Assembly (NCBI GenBank): GCA_051418075.1
Contig: JBPRGG010000025.1
Location: 1-64,000 of the forward strand
Direction of reading: 5' to 3'
DNA from: JBPRGG01 sp051418075
GTDB taxonomy: Bacteria; Bacteroidota; Bacteroidia; Cytophagales; Cyclobacteriaceae
DNA length: 64,000 nt
In this document: positions 35,291-43,481 of the stretch, piece after piece
How the letters are laid out: every line of letters starts with the position of its first letter
Numbering within the stretch: position 1 is the stretch's first letter
The notes under the pieces: model-generated
The model's input: the letters and a program-made list of their open reading frames with translations, nothing else
Told to the model about the DNA's origin: nothing
Database searches by the model: none
Made by a program: the position numbers and the translations under genes

Positions 35291-36217
35291 ATGTCTGCCA
35301 TACAGCTAAAAAAGTATTACGAGTTTATCAATGTACAATTGAAGAAAAATAGCCATCGTAATATTTTTGCTACTGACCTTGATCAACCTGAATGGCTGGG
35401 TGAAATTGCCCTGAATTTTATCCTGGATAACTGTGTTGAAATCATTTCCCTGGATCAGAAAGACCAGGATTTACTGTTGAATTATACACTCAAAAAGATA
35501 ATTAATCAATTTTACAGGATCAATCAATATTATCATTTTTCGGCTGATCAGGTAGAGGAGCTCAAAAAAATTTACCTTTTTTTAATGGCCGGTTTTAAAA
35601 AGGTCGCTAAAGATCCTACTAAAGAAAAGCTTCGGTTGCTGGCCATGTATCATCAGAATAATCTGATCGAATGGATCAAATCAAATGATTTTAATACCTG
35701 GCAGTATTATCAGAAGCAGCCAGCTCAGATAAATCAGTTTGTGATTTGTCAACAATATCAGGCAGATCTTCAAATGGAAGTTTTAAATATTGATCTAAAC
35801 CAGTTAAAATCTCCTGTGCTGGACCTGGGCTGTGGCAGAGATGCCCTTCTGGTACATCATTTAAGGAACCAGGGCGTGGAAGCTTTCGGAGCAGACCGAA
35901 TGGTGCCATCCAATCCTTACCTAAGCGATCTGGATTGGTTTTCTTATCCGCTGAAATCTGGCACCTGGGGTTCTGTGATCAGTCATTTGGGTTTTTCAAA
36001 CCATTTTTCTCATCATTGGGCCAGGAAAGATCTGGACAGCCTGGAAAAGTATGACTTTATCTTCCATAGGATTCTCCAGGCACTTAAACCAGGAGGTACA
36101 TTTTACTATGCTCCGTCTTTGCCTGAAGTGGAAAACAAATTATCCAGGGATCTTTATCGTCTTCACTATAAAGATCTGAATTATCATTTTAAATCAACCA
36201 GAATCACCAAAATCTGA
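35291..36217 (+). CDS. SAM-dependent methyltransferase (unknown substrate)
   Basis: The C-terminal half holds a Rossmann methyltransferase: PVLDLGCGRDALLV is motif I for S-adenosylmethionine binding (about residues 177-190), GADRM is the acidic end of the second strand region, and LKPGGTFYYAPSL is the post-III motif. The N-terminal 170 residues are helical and unrelated to anything I recognise. No signal peptide is present. It is followed by a convergent small gene with 10 bp between stops. Confidence 0.75.
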   Translation: MSAIQLKKYYEFINVQLKKNSHRNIFATDLDQPEWLGEIALNFILDNCVEIISLDQKDQDLLLNYTLKKIINQFYRINQYYHFSADQVEELKKIYLFLMAGFKKVAKDPTKEKLRLLAMYHQNNLIEWIKSNDFNTWQYYQKQPAQINQFVICQQYQADLQMEVLNIDLNQLKSPVLDLGCGRDALLVHHLRNQGVEAFGADRMVPSNPYLSDLDWFSYPLKSGTWGSVISHLGFSNHFSHHWARKDLDSLEKYDFIFHRILQALKPGGTFYYAPSLPEVENKLSRDLYRLHYKDLNYHFKSTRITKI

Positions 36218-36227
36218 AATAAAAAAC

Positions 36228-36626
36228 TTAAGCCAGTTCTTCAACTCTGGTATAAAGCCCCTCAACAAACTTATTGAAGTTGGTTTTATCTTTTATATAT
36301 TCCTCATCACTCCAAATTTCAAACAAAACCATGGTTAATGCAGTAAGGGCTAAACCCGAACATTCTACATCTTCTGAAATATGCTGATGAATAATATGAG
36401 AATCCTTTAACTGATCATAAAATACAATGACATCACCTACTACCAGGTTAATATATTCATCTTCCATCACCAACTGGATAAAACTCATCACTGCCCGATG
36501 AGTGGCAGCGTCCAGTTCCCACTTCAGTATGTATTTTTGGTCCGGTGCAATTTCCAGGTCTGAGCCCTTGCTTAAAAGCATCATAAACTGGCTCATCCGG
36601 TATTCATTTCTATCGTTAGGGTTCAT
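36228..36626 (-). CDS. Hypothetical 132-residue protein
   Basis: I do not recognise this protein. It is soluble and helical, acidic in its middle (EDEYINLVVGDVIVF, HQHISEDVEC). There is no signal peptide or known motif. The start at ATG 36626 follows a reasonable AT-rich upstream region. It may be a real gene, as its codon composition is even and it is bracketed neatly by neighbours. Confidence 0.6.
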   Translation of the reverse strand: MNPNDRNEYRMSQFMMLLSKGSDLEIAPDQKYILKWELDAATHRAVMSFIQLVMEDEYINLVVGDVIVFYDQLKDSHIIHQHISEDVECSGLALTALTMVLFEIWSDEEYIKDKTNFNKFVEGLYTRVEELA

Positions 36627-36776
36627 GTAATCTCTTTTTTGTCAAAAATAACCAAAGATTATTGGTAACTGGTAGAATAATTTTACTTTTAAATCAAATT
36701 GTTTTTAGGTAATTACAAATATATAAATTATAATTGACAGGATCTTAAAACTGAGAACTGTATAAACCCAGATGTC

Positions 36777-38039
36777 TTGAAGGTATCATTCAAATTTTTG
36801 CTTTTATTTCTATGGCTGGCCTGGTGGTTAGTTGGTTGTAAGTCCAATAAGCTCCATCCTGCCGATTATGATCCGGAAGGAGCAACTGATACCCGTACCA
36901 AACCAGTGAATTATCAGGTAAAACGAACCTGGCGTTTAGGTCAGGGGGCTGTCAATGTTAGTAATGAATTTGAGGGGGCTCGCCTGAATGATTTTCGGCA
37001 AATAAAAGACAGCCTGTATCTGGCTACCATCAATCCAGAGAATGCACCCATCAATGAAAGTCCCTGGTATGCCTTTAAAATATGGGCTGAAAATATTCAA
37101 ACAGTGGCCATTGAAATGGAATATGGAGAGGGATACCGTCATCGATATTATCCTGATATCAGCTACGATCTTAAAACCTGGACCAGGTTGGATTCAACCC
37201 GTCTGATCCAGGATACTGTTGATCAAACGACTACTTTGCTCTTGGAAGTGGGGCCAAAACCTTTATATGTAGCGGCCCAGGAAATTATGACCAGTGCATT
37301 TGCTTACAAGTATGCTGAAACCTTATCTAAAAAGCCATTTATATCCCACGAAATCATTGGCTACAGTTCTTTGGGTAAACCCTTGCCCCTTTTAAAAATA
37401 GGAAATCAAAACAGTAAAAAGATAGTGGTGGTATTAGGCCGGCAACATCCGCCTGAAGCTACCGGGTTTTTTGCTTTACAGAAATTTATGGCTGCCCTGG
37501 TCAGCCAGGATTCATTGGCCACCCGTTTCAGAAGTCAATTCCTGGTTATGCTGGTACCCATGGTGAATCCTGATGGCATTGATCAGGGCCATTGGCGACA
37601 TAATGCCGGAGGTGTTGACCTGAACCGGGATTGGTACAACTTCTATCAGCCTGAAACTGCTGCCATCAGGGATTATTTCAATGATTTTATTAAAGATCAC
37701 CGCCAAATTTTATTTCAGGTAGATTTTCATTCCACTCAGGAAGACCTTTTTTATGTTTTTCCTCCCCAAAAAGAAACCAACCTCACCGGATTTACCCATA
37801 GATGGCTGAACCAAATAGAATCTAAAGTTCCAGGATATCAAGCTCAACGAATTCTTTCGCAAGGTGATTCTCCTGTTTCTACCTATTGGTTTTTCACCCG
37901 TTTTAAAGCGGAAGCTGTCACTTATGAAGTAGGGGACGATTCTTCCAGAAAGCGTATTCAGCAAATAGCCGAATCAGCTGCTGAAGCCATGATGCATCTG
38001 CTTTTAAAAGAAAACGGCAAGATAAAAGATGATATGTAA
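36777..38039 (+). CDS. M14-family zinc carboxypeptidase lipoprotein
   Basis: The protein is a peptidase attached to the envelope: its signal peptide ends in LVGC (Cys21). The M14 zinc ligands are His224 and Glu227 (GRQHPPEATG) and His318 (VDFHST); Glu384 (TYEVGDD) is the catalytic base. NPDG (264-267) and NRDW (283-286) are also typical. The N-terminal 180 residues form a beta-rich domain like that of cytosolic carboxypeptidase-type M14 members. The start is a TTG at 36777, as no in-frame ATG precedes the signal peptide. The following amidohydrolase gene starts 31 bp later; both could process peptides or acylated amino acids. Confidence 0.88.
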   Translation: MKVSFKFLLLFLWLAWWLVGCKSNKLHPADYDPEGATDTRTKPVNYQVKRTWRLGQGAVNVSNEFEGARLNDFRQIKDSLYLATINPENAPINESPWYAFKIWAENIQTVAIEMEYGEGYRHRYYPDISYDLKTWTRLDSTRLIQDTVDQTTTLLLEVGPKPLYVAAQEIMTSAFAYKYAETLSKKPFISHEIIGYSSLGKPLPLLKIGNQNSKKIVVVLGRQHPPEATGFFALQKFMAALVSQDSLATRFRSQFLVMLVPMVNPDGIDQGHWRHNAGGVDLNRDWYNFYQPETAAIRDYFNDFIKDHRQILFQVDFHSTQEDLFYVFPPQKETNLTGFTHRWLNQIESKVPGYQAQRILSQGDSPVSTYWFFTRFKAEAVTYEVGDDSSRKRIQQIAESAAEAMMHLLLKENGKIKDDM

Positions 38040-38070
38040 GGATTAAACCCAAAAAATTAAAATCAGAACA

Positions 38071-39624
38071 GTGGCAGATAAAAATTTCATAATCATTTTA
38101 ATGCTCATTTCCAACCTGTTTGGTTGTAATCAGCAAAAAACCATTGAATATGCTTATACCGGTGCGGATACGGTAGACTTAGCTATCATTAACGGAAAAA
38201 TTATCGACGGAACCGGACAACCGCCCTTTATGGCTGACCTTTTGATCAATCAGCAAAAGATCGTGTATATAGGCCAAATAGATACTAGTTTGATCCCTGT
38301 CAGAAAAGTAATTGATGGATCCGGTATGATAGTTACCCCCGGTTTTATTGATACCCATGCTCATGGTGATCCCCTGGAAACCCCTGATTTCTCTAATTTT
38401 CTTTCTATGGGAGCTACCACCATTTGTTTAGGTCAGGATGGTGACAGCCCTCCGAATCTTGATTCATACCTGGATCAGGTAGAGGCTATTGATATAGGAC
38501 CAAACCTGATTTATTTTGCCGGACATGGTGCTATCAGGATGGAAACAGGCGTTGCCTATGATACACTACCCACTGAACAGGATCTCAAATCCATGGGAGA
38601 TTTGTTGAAAAAATACTTAGAACATGGATGTTTTGGTTTGTCAACCGGGTTAGAATATAATCCAGGCTATTTTGCCGGCAAATCAGAGCTTATCTATCTG
38701 TCTAAAATTGTAAACAGTTACCAAGGCTTGATAATGAGTCATTTGCGTAATGAGGACAATGATGCCATGGAAGCTTCCCTGTCAGAATTTTTTATCCAGG
38801 GGGCATTTTGTCCCATCCATATTTCTCATTTAAAAGTGGTGTACGGCAAAGGGAGTTCAAGAGCTGATCAGATACTTCAGATTTTGAAAGAAGGCAGGCA
38901 AAAGGGAATTGTTGTTACAGCTGATGTATATCCCTATACGGCCAGTTATACAGGAATAGGCATCGTTTTTCCGGAGTGGGCCAAGCCACCCAATAACTAT
39001 GAGCAGGTGGTACTGCAAAACAAGCAAAAGCTTTTACAATTTGTAAAAAACCGGGTGATGCAAAGGAACGGTCCGGAAGCTACCTTACTGGGATCCGGAA
39101 AGTTTAAAGGAAAGACTTTAAAGGAAGCTGCTGCAGAAGCAGGGAAACCATTTGAACTCTTATTGGTAGAGGATATTGGTCCTGATGGTGCCAGTGGGGC
39201 ATATTTTGTGATGGATCAGGAATTGCAGGATACCTTTATCAAAGATTCTTTGGTGATGATCTGTTCTGATGGTAGCCCTACAGCCCGTCACCCCCGGGGG
39301 CATGGCACTTTTGCCAGGATCATTGCCGATTATGTAGTCAAAGATAAAGCCCTGGATCTGGAGTATGCCGTATTTAAAATGACAGGTTTGCCTGCTCAAA
39401 CCCTTGGATTGGGCAACAGAGGTTTAATTAAAAAAGGATATATGGCGGATCTGTTGATATTTGATCCGGAAGCAATTCAAGCCACTGCAACATATGAAGA
39501 ACCATTTCAATTGGCTGAGGGGTTTGATCATATCATTGTCAATGGAATCCTGGTGAGGCAAGAAGGCATTTTTTTACCGGAGAAAGCCGGGAAATTATTG
39601 CGGAAAAGTCAGGTTGCCCATTAA
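38071..39624 (+). CDS. D-aminoacylase / N-acyl-D-amino-acid deacylase family amidohydrolase lipoprotein
   Basis: This amidohydrolase superfamily enzyme is 517 residues long, the usual family size. The metal-binding HxH is at His96 and His98 in GFIDTHAHGD, IHISHLK supplies a later ligand, and MICSDGSP contains the catalytic Asp. It carries a short N-terminal hydrophobic stretch ending in NLFGC (Cys19), suggesting a lipoprotein. The start is GTG 38071 (MADKNFII); ATG at 38101 would leave too short a signal. The reaction is deacylation of N-acyl-D-amino acids. Its position downstream of the M14 peptidase suggests co-expression. Confidence 0.87.
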   Translation: MADKNFIIILMLISNLFGCNQQKTIEYAYTGADTVDLAIINGKIIDGTGQPPFMADLLINQQKIVYIGQIDTSLIPVRKVIDGSGMIVTPGFIDTHAHGDPLETPDFSNFLSMGATTICLGQDGDSPPNLDSYLDQVEAIDIGPNLIYFAGHGAIRMETGVAYDTLPTEQDLKSMGDLLKKYLEHGCFGLSTGLEYNPGYFAGKSELIYLSKIVNSYQGLIMSHLRNEDNDAMEASLSEFFIQGAFCPIHISHLKVVYGKGSSRADQILQILKEGRQKGIVVTADVYPYTASYTGIGIVFPEWAKPPNNYEQVVLQNKQKLLQFVKNRVMQRNGPEATLLGSGKFKGKTLKEAAAEAGKPFELLLVEDIGPDGASGAYFVMDQELQDTFIKDSLVMICSDGSPTARHPRGHGTFARIIADYVVKDKALDLEYAVFKMTGLPAQTLGLGNRGLIKKGYMADLLIFDPEAIQATATYEEPFQLAEGFDHIIVNGILVRQEGIFLPEKAGKLLRKSQVAH

Positions 39625-39971
39625 GCTAACCCCACATCCATTTTTGTTACATGCACATTCACTCCTTTTATTAGGTTAGTAGTTGTTTTAGCCTTCAAAT
39701 TCAGGCCTGATAAAAGGGTTAAAATTTAAGATAAAGCTATCTTCAAAAAGCAATCCCTTTGACCGAACCATACCGCTTTCAGGTCAATATTTAATTGTTG
39801 AAATTTCAGTAAAATATTATTCAAAGCGTTAATGATTTGTATTGCAGGGTATTCTGAAAATTTATAACTTAAGCTATTCAAATAACAGATGCGGGAATTA
39901 GCCCTGACAGGCTAAAAATTTTATTCTAAAAGGATTGAAATGTACTGTCAAAGAAATAAATAAGATAAATT
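39625..39971. other. 347-bp upstream region of the apionate operon
   Basis: No gene is present. The stretch is AT-rich and should carry the promoter of the operon starting at 39972. I found neither the 18-bp palindrome seen before the permease nor a perfect TAnnTTTG element. Confidence 0.5.
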
Positions 39972-40781
39972 ATGAACTTAGGATTAGGCACTTATTCCCT
40001 GGCCTGGTCAATTGGAGTGTCAGGGTATGAAACACCTGAAAAATTGAATGCGCTGGATGTGGTCCGGTTAGCCAGTGAGTATGGTCTTGGGGTAGTACAG
40101 ATAGCTGACAATATTCCTTTACATAAATTTGATCCATCTCAGTTAGAGGCGCTTAAGCTGGCCGCTGAGAAAGCCAAGATCAAGCTTGAAATAGGAGCCA
40201 GGGGAATGAACCAGGAAAACCTGATCAAACATATAAAATTAGCCCATTATTTTTCCTCTGACTTGCTAAGAGTAGTGATTGATGCACCCGGATACAGGCC
40301 CAACTTGCCGGAAATAATAGCTATAATCAAAGATTATGTGCCTATCCTGAAAGAAAAAAAGGTGCAATTGGCCATAGAAAATCATGACCGTTTAAAGGCT
40401 GCGGAGTTTGTTCAGATCCTCCATGCGGTAGATTCTGATCAGGTGGGAATCTGCCTGGATACGGTAAATTCTTTTGGCCGGGGAGAAGGATTGGAAACTG
40501 TCATCAATGCCTTGGCACCCTTTACAATTAACCTGCATATCAAAGATTTTAGTATTCAGCGGCTATCCCACAATATGGGTTTTCATATTACCGGTACTCC
40601 AGCAGGACAGGGTATGCTGCCCATTGAAGATCTTGTGAAGAAATTGGGTGAATATGGAAGATGTCAAAGCGGTATTGTGGAGCTTTGGCCAGAGCCTGAA
40701 GATAATGTAAAAAAGACCCAGCAAAAGGAATTGGACTGGCTCAGGCAAAGTATTCAATACCTCAAAAATTACTTTGAATAG
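39972..40781 (+). CDS. oiaC: TIM-barrel sugar isomerase-like protein, probable 3-oxo-isoapionate decarboxylase
   Basis: This 269-residue xylose-isomerase-like barrel has the typical metal-ligand set Glu136 (AIENHD), Asp163 (CLDTVN), His189 (NLHIKDF) and Glu237 (GIVELWP). It is the first gene of an operon with a RuBisCO-like protein, a DUF1537 kinase, ApnO and ApnL. In the published apiose pathways a protein of this fold, OiaC, decarboxylates 3-oxo-isoapionate to L-erythrulose. The context and the ELWP-type terminus fit OiaC. The alternative is an isomerase or epimerase for another intermediate. It is separated from the next gene by 2 bp. Confidence 0.6.
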   Translation: MNLGLGTYSLAWSIGVSGYETPEKLNALDVVRLASEYGLGVVQIADNIPLHKFDPSQLEALKLAAEKAKIKLEIGARGMNQENLIKHIKLAHYFSSDLLRVVIDAPGYRPNLPEIIAIIKDYVPILKEKKVQLAIENHDRLKAAEFVQILHAVDSDQVGICLDTVNSFGRGEGLETVINALAPFTINLHIKDFSIQRLSHNMGFHITGTPAGQGMLPIEDLVKKLGEYGRCQSGIVELWPEPEDNVKKTQQKELDWLRQSIQYLKNYFE

Positions 40782-40783
40782 GC

Positions 40784-42040
40784 ATGAATGAACGAAAAAT
40801 AAAAGCCCAATACCTGATCGAAACGGCCTTTCCCCTGGAGAAAGCAGCTGAAGTAATGGCCGGTGAGCAATCCAGTGGCACTTTTGTTAAAACTCCGGGC
40901 GAAACTGAAGAACTGAGGCAGCAGCATGCCGCCTGGGTCGATGAGATCCAACTGCTGGGAACTGTGGAAAAACCCAGCCTTTCCGGCGCTGCCACACCAA
41001 AAGGAGAATCCCCGGTTTATAAGAGAGCCCTGGTAAAAATTTCCTGGCCCATAGAAAACATAGGTTTAAATTTAGCCCAATTGATGGCCACTGTAGCTGG
41101 AAATCTGTATGAACTTGGCCAGTTTTCCGGCCTTAAACTTCTTGACCTGACTATTCCGGAAGTGTTTAAACAAAAATATAAAGGGCCCGGGTTTGGAATA
41201 GACGGTACCAGGAAATTAACGGGCGTTTACCAGAGGCCTGTTATAGGAACCATCATCAAACCCAGTGTGGGATTAAGTCCGGAAGCTACGGCTGAGCAGG
41301 TAAGGGTTTTGATCGAGGCAGGGCTGGATTTTATCAAGGATGACGAATTAATGGGAGATCCGCCCCATGCTCTTTTTGAAAAGCGGGTAGATAAAATTAT
41401 GGCAGTGATCAATCGATTTTCTGACAAATCCGGAAAGAAGCCTATGTTTGCCTTCAATATCAGCGGGGACTGGGAGGATATGCTACGAAGGCACGATTAT
41501 GTGGTACAAAAAGGAGGTACCTGTATCATGCTTAATTTAAATTGGGTCGGTATCCCGGCAGCAGAAAGGATCAGCCGTTATACCCAGGTACCTATTCATG
41601 GGCACCGGAACTTTTGGGGAGCCTTATCCCGGTCAGAGGTGCTTGGCTATGAATTCAATGTATTTCAAAAAATTTTCAGCCTGGCCGGAATAGATCATAT
41701 CCATACCAATGGGATCAGAAATAAATTCTGTGAAAGTGATGAATCGGTAATTAAATCCATTAAAACCTGCCTTAACCCTGTAGGAGGAGGCTATCCTGTG
41801 GTGCCGGTAATTTCTTCCGGGCAATGGGCTGATCAGGCCTTTGACACTTATAAAGCCATTCAAAGTAATGACCTGATGTATCTTTGCGGTGGAGGAATTA
41901 CGGCCCATCCGGGAGGTATGGCAGCTGGGGTGAAAAGCATTCAAATAGCCTGGGATGAGGCTATTAAAGGGAATAATCTTTATCAAATAGCTGATCAGTA
42001 TCCAGAAATTCAGCAAGCCATTAATTTTTATAAGAAATAG
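40784..42040 (+). CDS. RuBisCO-like protein (form IV), probable 3-oxo-isoapionate-4-phosphate-acting enzyme (OiaX/OiaT type)
   Basis: The 418-residue protein has the RuBisCO large-subunit fold. The metal-binding loop is intact: Lys185, Asp187 and Glu188 in LDFIKDDELMGDPP. Lys159 of TIIKPSVGLS corresponds to the catalytic Lys of TIKPK, but the second Lys of that motif is Ser161. HGHRNFWGALSRSE, HTNGIRNKF (His307, Lys314), PVISSG and LCGGGITAHPGGM match other phosphate and active-site loops. Ribulose-bisphosphate carboxylation is therefore unlikely. Paired with a DUF1537 kinase and ApnO, the enzyme probably acts on 3-oxo-isoapionate 4-phosphate, by decarboxylation (OiaX) or transcarboxylation/hydrolysis (OiaT); the sequence alone does not choose. 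It is two bases behind the OiaC-like gene. Confidence 0.85.
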   Translation: MNERKIKAQYLIETAFPLEKAAEVMAGEQSSGTFVKTPGETEELRQQHAAWVDEIQLLGTVEKPSLSGAATPKGESPVYKRALVKISWPIENIGLNLAQLMATVAGNLYELGQFSGLKLLDLTIPEVFKQKYKGPGFGIDGTRKLTGVYQRPVIGTIIKPSVGLSPEATAEQVRVLIEAGLDFIKDDELMGDPPHALFEKRVDKIMAVINRFSDKSGKKPMFAFNISGDWEDMLRRHDYVVQKGGTCIMLNLNWVGIPAAERISRYTQVPIHGHRNFWGALSRSEVLGYEFNVFQKIFSLAGIDHIHTNGIRNKFCESDESVIKSIKTCLNPVGGGYPVVPVISSGQWADQAFDTYKAIQSNDLMYLCGGGITAHPGGMAAGVKSIQIAWDEAIKGNNLYQIADQYPEIQQAINFYKK

Positions 42041-42089
42041 ATTAATTCATTTAATCAAAAAGATTAATTTTTTAAAGTAAGTTAATTTT

Positions 42090-43475
42090 ATGGACAAGCT
42101 TTTAATGACCTATTATGGTGATGATTTCACCGGTTCTACCGATGTGATGGAATCGTTGGCTCTGAATGGTGTTCCCACTGCATTGTTTTTGGAGCCGCCC
42201 TTACCGGAAGAAATAACTTCATTTAGTTTAAAAAACAAAGTATCAGGGTCAAAAACGCTGAAGGCTTTTGGAGTAGCAGGGATCAGCCGTTCCCTCAGTC
42301 CATCCCAAATGGACCAGGAGTTGCCTCCCATTTTTGAAGCCATCAGTAAAATACCCAGCCAGTTTTTCCAGTACAAGGTTTGCAGCACCTTTGATTCTTC
42401 GGCCGAGGTAGGAAGTATAGGACATGCCACCGAACTGGCAGCTAAGTTTTTTCCTTCCCGATTTATTCCATTGCTAATCGGAGCACCATCCTTGAATCGA
42501 TTTTGTGTATTTGGCAATCTTTTTGCCAGGGTAGGAGGGGTCACTTATCGTTTGGACAGACATCCTACTATGTCTAAACATCCTGTTACGCCAATGAATG
42601 AAAGTGATTTACGCATTCATTTATCCCATCAAACCCACCGCCCGGTTCACCTGCTGGATATATTTGCCCTGGAAGAAGCAGAAGAACTGGATACCTATCA
42701 ATTGCCCATCACCTTTCGAAACGGGGATTTTGTATTATTTGATATTCTGGAAAGACACCATCTGCGACAGGCCGGAAAGTTGATCTATGAAAATCGTTAT
42801 GAGCCCACCCAGCTTTTAGTGGGTTCTTCCGGGATTAATTACGCTATTATAGACTACCTGCAGAGCAAAGGCAAGATCTTTGATCCCGGTCCAACAGGGT
42901 CTCCCGGCAAAGCCAAGAAAACCGTGATTATGGCAGGAAGCGCAGCCCCCACCACCAAATCCCAGATCGAATGGGTGATATCTCTGGGTTTTGAAGCACT
43001 CCGGGTTGATACGGAAGCATTAGTAGATCCCCAAACAAAAAATGCAGAATTCAGCCGGCTAGAAAAAGCTGCCTTGAATGCATTGTCCAGAAACCAAAGT
43101 GTCATTATTTTTGCTGCCTTGGGGCCTGATGATCCTGTGATTGAGCAAACCAAAAATAAGATCCTGGAACTAAACCTATCCGGAGGCACAGGAGAACTTA
43201 TAGCCCGGGTACAAGGTGAACTGCTGAAGAATATTTTAAAATTATCGAAAGTGAAAAGGGTGGTGGTAGCTGGCGGAGATACATCCGGCTATGTAGCACG
43301 GTCTTTAGGAATTTATGCACTAGAAACTTTAATGCCGATTGCACCAGGGGCTCCTCTTTGTACCGCCCATTCCCATGATCCCGATTTTGATGGACTGGAA
43401 ATCTCCCTTAAAGGTGGTCAGAATGGCAATGAAAAGTATTTTGAAGCCATTATGGAAGGTCATAAAATAGAATAA
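42090..43475 (+). CDS. oiaK: DUF1537 four-carbon acid sugar kinase family, probable 3-oxo-isoapionate kinase
   Basis: At 461 residues this is a full-length two-domain DUF1537 kinase. The N-terminal substrate domain starts with MTYYGDDFTGSTDVMESLA, which holds the family's DDxTG motif. The C-terminal nucleotide-binding domain has VVVAGGDTSGYVARSLGI and a terminal LKGGQNGNEKYF in place of the usual GNFG. Family members phosphorylate acid sugars; with a RuBisCO-like protein and ApnO in the same operon, the substrate is most likely 3-oxo-isoapionate (OiaK). It lies 49 bp behind the RuBisCO-like gene and 6 bp before GH140. Other four-carbon acids such as erythronate or threonate remain possible. 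Confidence 0.72.
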   Translation: MDKLLMTYYGDDFTGSTDVMESLALNGVPTALFLEPPLPEEITSFSLKNKVSGSKTLKAFGVAGISRSLSPSQMDQELPPIFEAISKIPSQFFQYKVCSTFDSSAEVGSIGHATELAAKFFPSRFIPLLIGAPSLNRFCVFGNLFARVGGVTYRLDRHPTMSKHPVTPMNESDLRIHLSHQTHRPVHLLDIFALEEAEELDTYQLPITFRNGDFVLFDILERHHLRQAGKLIYENRYEPTQLLVGSSGINYAIIDYLQSKGKIFDPGPTGSPGKAKKTVIMAGSAAPTTKSQIEWVISLGFEALRVDTEALVDPQTKNAEFSRLEKAALNALSRNQSVIIFAALGPDDPVIEQTKNKILELNLSGGTGELIARVQGELLKNILKLSKVKRVVVAGGDTSGYVARSLGIYALETLMPIAPGAPLCTAHSHDPDFDGLEISLKGGQNGNEKYFEAIMEGHKIE

Positions 43476-43481
43476 GATAGC

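Noticed and set aside
40784..42040. True RuBisCO for carbon fixation
   Set aside because: The TIKPK motif lacks its second Lys, no small subunit or phosphoribulokinase gene is near, and the neighbours belong to apionate breakdown.
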